Shown in pieces: positions 63,506 through 64,000 of a stretch of DNA of 64,000 bases. The notes below the pieces were generated by a model that ran no database searches, was not told the origin of the DNA, and was given only the letters and a program-made list of their open reading frames with translations. A program made the translations under genes and the position numbers. This DNA is from Sphingobium boeckii (GTDB taxonomy: Bacteria; Pseudomonadota; Alphaproteobacteria; Sphingomonadales; Sphingomonadaceae): the NCBI RefSeq assembly GCF_014199215.1, contig NZ_JACIJC010000006.1, positions 1 through 64,000 of the forward strand. The letters run 5' to 3'. How positions within the stretch are numbered: the first letter of the stretch is position 1; every line of letters starts with the position of its first letter.

Positions 63506-64000
63506 ATGAAGACGATGCGGATAGCGATGCTGGCAGGATTGGGCGCTTCGATCGGGGCGGTGGCGCTGTTGGGCGTGCCCGCGATCGGCCAGTCGGTCGG
63601 CAATCATAATTCCAACGCGCCGGTGGATGTGGCGGCGGATCGCATCGAGGTTCAGGACCGCAGCGATCGCGCGGTCTTTTCGGGCAATGTTCAGGTGCGC
63701 CAGGCGAATCTCGCGCTGGACGCCGCCCGCGTGACCGTCGCTTACGCCAATGGCGGCGGCGGGCTGGATATCCAGCGGCTCGATGCTTCGGGCGGTGTGG
63801 TGGTGCGCAGGCCGGGCGAAACCGCGCGGGGCAGCGTCGCGATCTATGACGTCAACCGGCGGCTGATCACGATGGTCGGCGGCGTCGCGCTTCAGCAGGG
63901 CAGCAACACCATCAATGGCGGCCGGCTCGTGATCGATCTGGCCAGCGGCCGCAGCGTGATCGACGGCAGCACGGTGGGTGGCGGCGGTGCGGTGACGGGC
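63506..64000 (+). CDS. lptA: LPS transport protein LptA (3' truncated by the window)
   Basis: 165 codons run without stop to the window end. A signal peptide (MKTMRIAMLAGLGASIGAVA ... IGQS) precedes the OstA/LptA repeats: PVDVAADRIEVQDRSDRAVF then SGNVQVRQANLALDAARVTV, GSVAIYDVNRRLITMVGGVA. LptA bridges the periplasm. It follows lptC by one base in the rnd-lptC-lptA operon; lptB would normally come next but is at 17.3 kb here. Confidence 0.93.
   Translation, partial: MKTMRIAMLAGLGASIGAVALLGVPAIGQSVGNHNSNAPVDVAADRIEVQDRSDRAVFSGNVQVRQANLALDAARVTVAYANGGGGLDIQRLDASGGVVVRRPGETARGSVAIYDVNRRLITMVGGVALQQGSNTINGGRLVIDLASGRSVIDGSTVGGGGAVTG

Overview
The window is GC-rich, densely coding chromosomal DNA of an alphaproteobacterium, most likely a sphingomonad (Sphingomonas/Sphingobium-like; inferred, no 16S rRNA is present). 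Supporting signs are a class I lysyl-tRNA synthetase, the order rpmF-plsX-fabH-ihfA-merR, lptB next to rpoN, a DUF6481 protein, a TonB-dependent receptor of the sphingomonad type and a DinG-family helicase followed by a SixA-like phosphatase. The left 13.5 kb is accessory and patchy; the right 50 kb is mostly housekeeping.

Region 1 (1-13.5 kb). The window opens in what looks like the end of an IS21-type insertion sequence abutting a gene fragment. Next comes a mobile-mystery A/B (HTH regulator plus Fic enzyme) pair behind a promoter with palindromic operators. A core-like block follows (panB-thioesterase-LysE exporter with a divergent Lrp regulator, a MarR regulator, small conserved proteins, a pyridoxamine-phosphate-oxidase-like protein), then an AbrB/Doc toxin-antitoxin pair. 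A small island at 10.8-13.4 kb carries a DUF2442 gene, an unusual CHC2-zinc-finger/ribbon-helix-helix fusion, a decayed copy of the 3' end of thiC and a frameshifted DUF4160-DUF2442 pair. It ends at a 140-bp MITE-like element next to intact thiC.

Region 2 (13.5-29 kb). thiC lies under a TPP riboswitch, followed by rpoN and lptB, a TonB-dependent receptor with a small secreted partner, extensin-like and NUDIX genes, a CHASE4-GGDEF-EAL signalling protein, tRNA-Ala(CGC), an NADP-dependent oxidoreductase and a BrnT/BrnA module whose toxin N-terminus is broken. A second, inverted copy of the MITE-like element supplies the brnA stop codon.

Region 3 (29-53 kb). Core genes: zinc metallopeptidase, patatin-like phospholipase, 3-hydroxybutyrate dehydrogenase, gyrB, 2OG-Fe(II) oxygenase, an RcnB-like protein, a DUF885 peptidase, lysK, a DinG-type helicase operon, the rpmF-plsX-fabH-ihfA-merR cluster, a CDF transporter paired with a solute-binding-like lipoprotein, and the ergothioneine genes egtB-egtD.

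Region 4 (53-64 kb). Cobalamin adenosyltransferase (apparently with a non-ATG start) and rpmG lead into a likely manganese/oxidative-stress cluster: two TMEM165/GDT1-type exporters flank dps, the second behind a yybP-ykoY (Mn2+) riboswitch. A TerC-family protein lies 5 kb further on. Then come an orphan ATP-dependent DNA ligase, a Yip1-family membrane protein, a two-domain cold-shock protein with a glycine-rich N-terminus, and ribonuclease D-lptC-lptA, cut by the window end. lptC/lptA are about 45 kb from lptB-rpoN, although these genes are usually contiguous in alphaproteobacteria.

Three families of short palindromic intergenic repeats recur. All family and function calls are from reading motifs by eye, without database searches.
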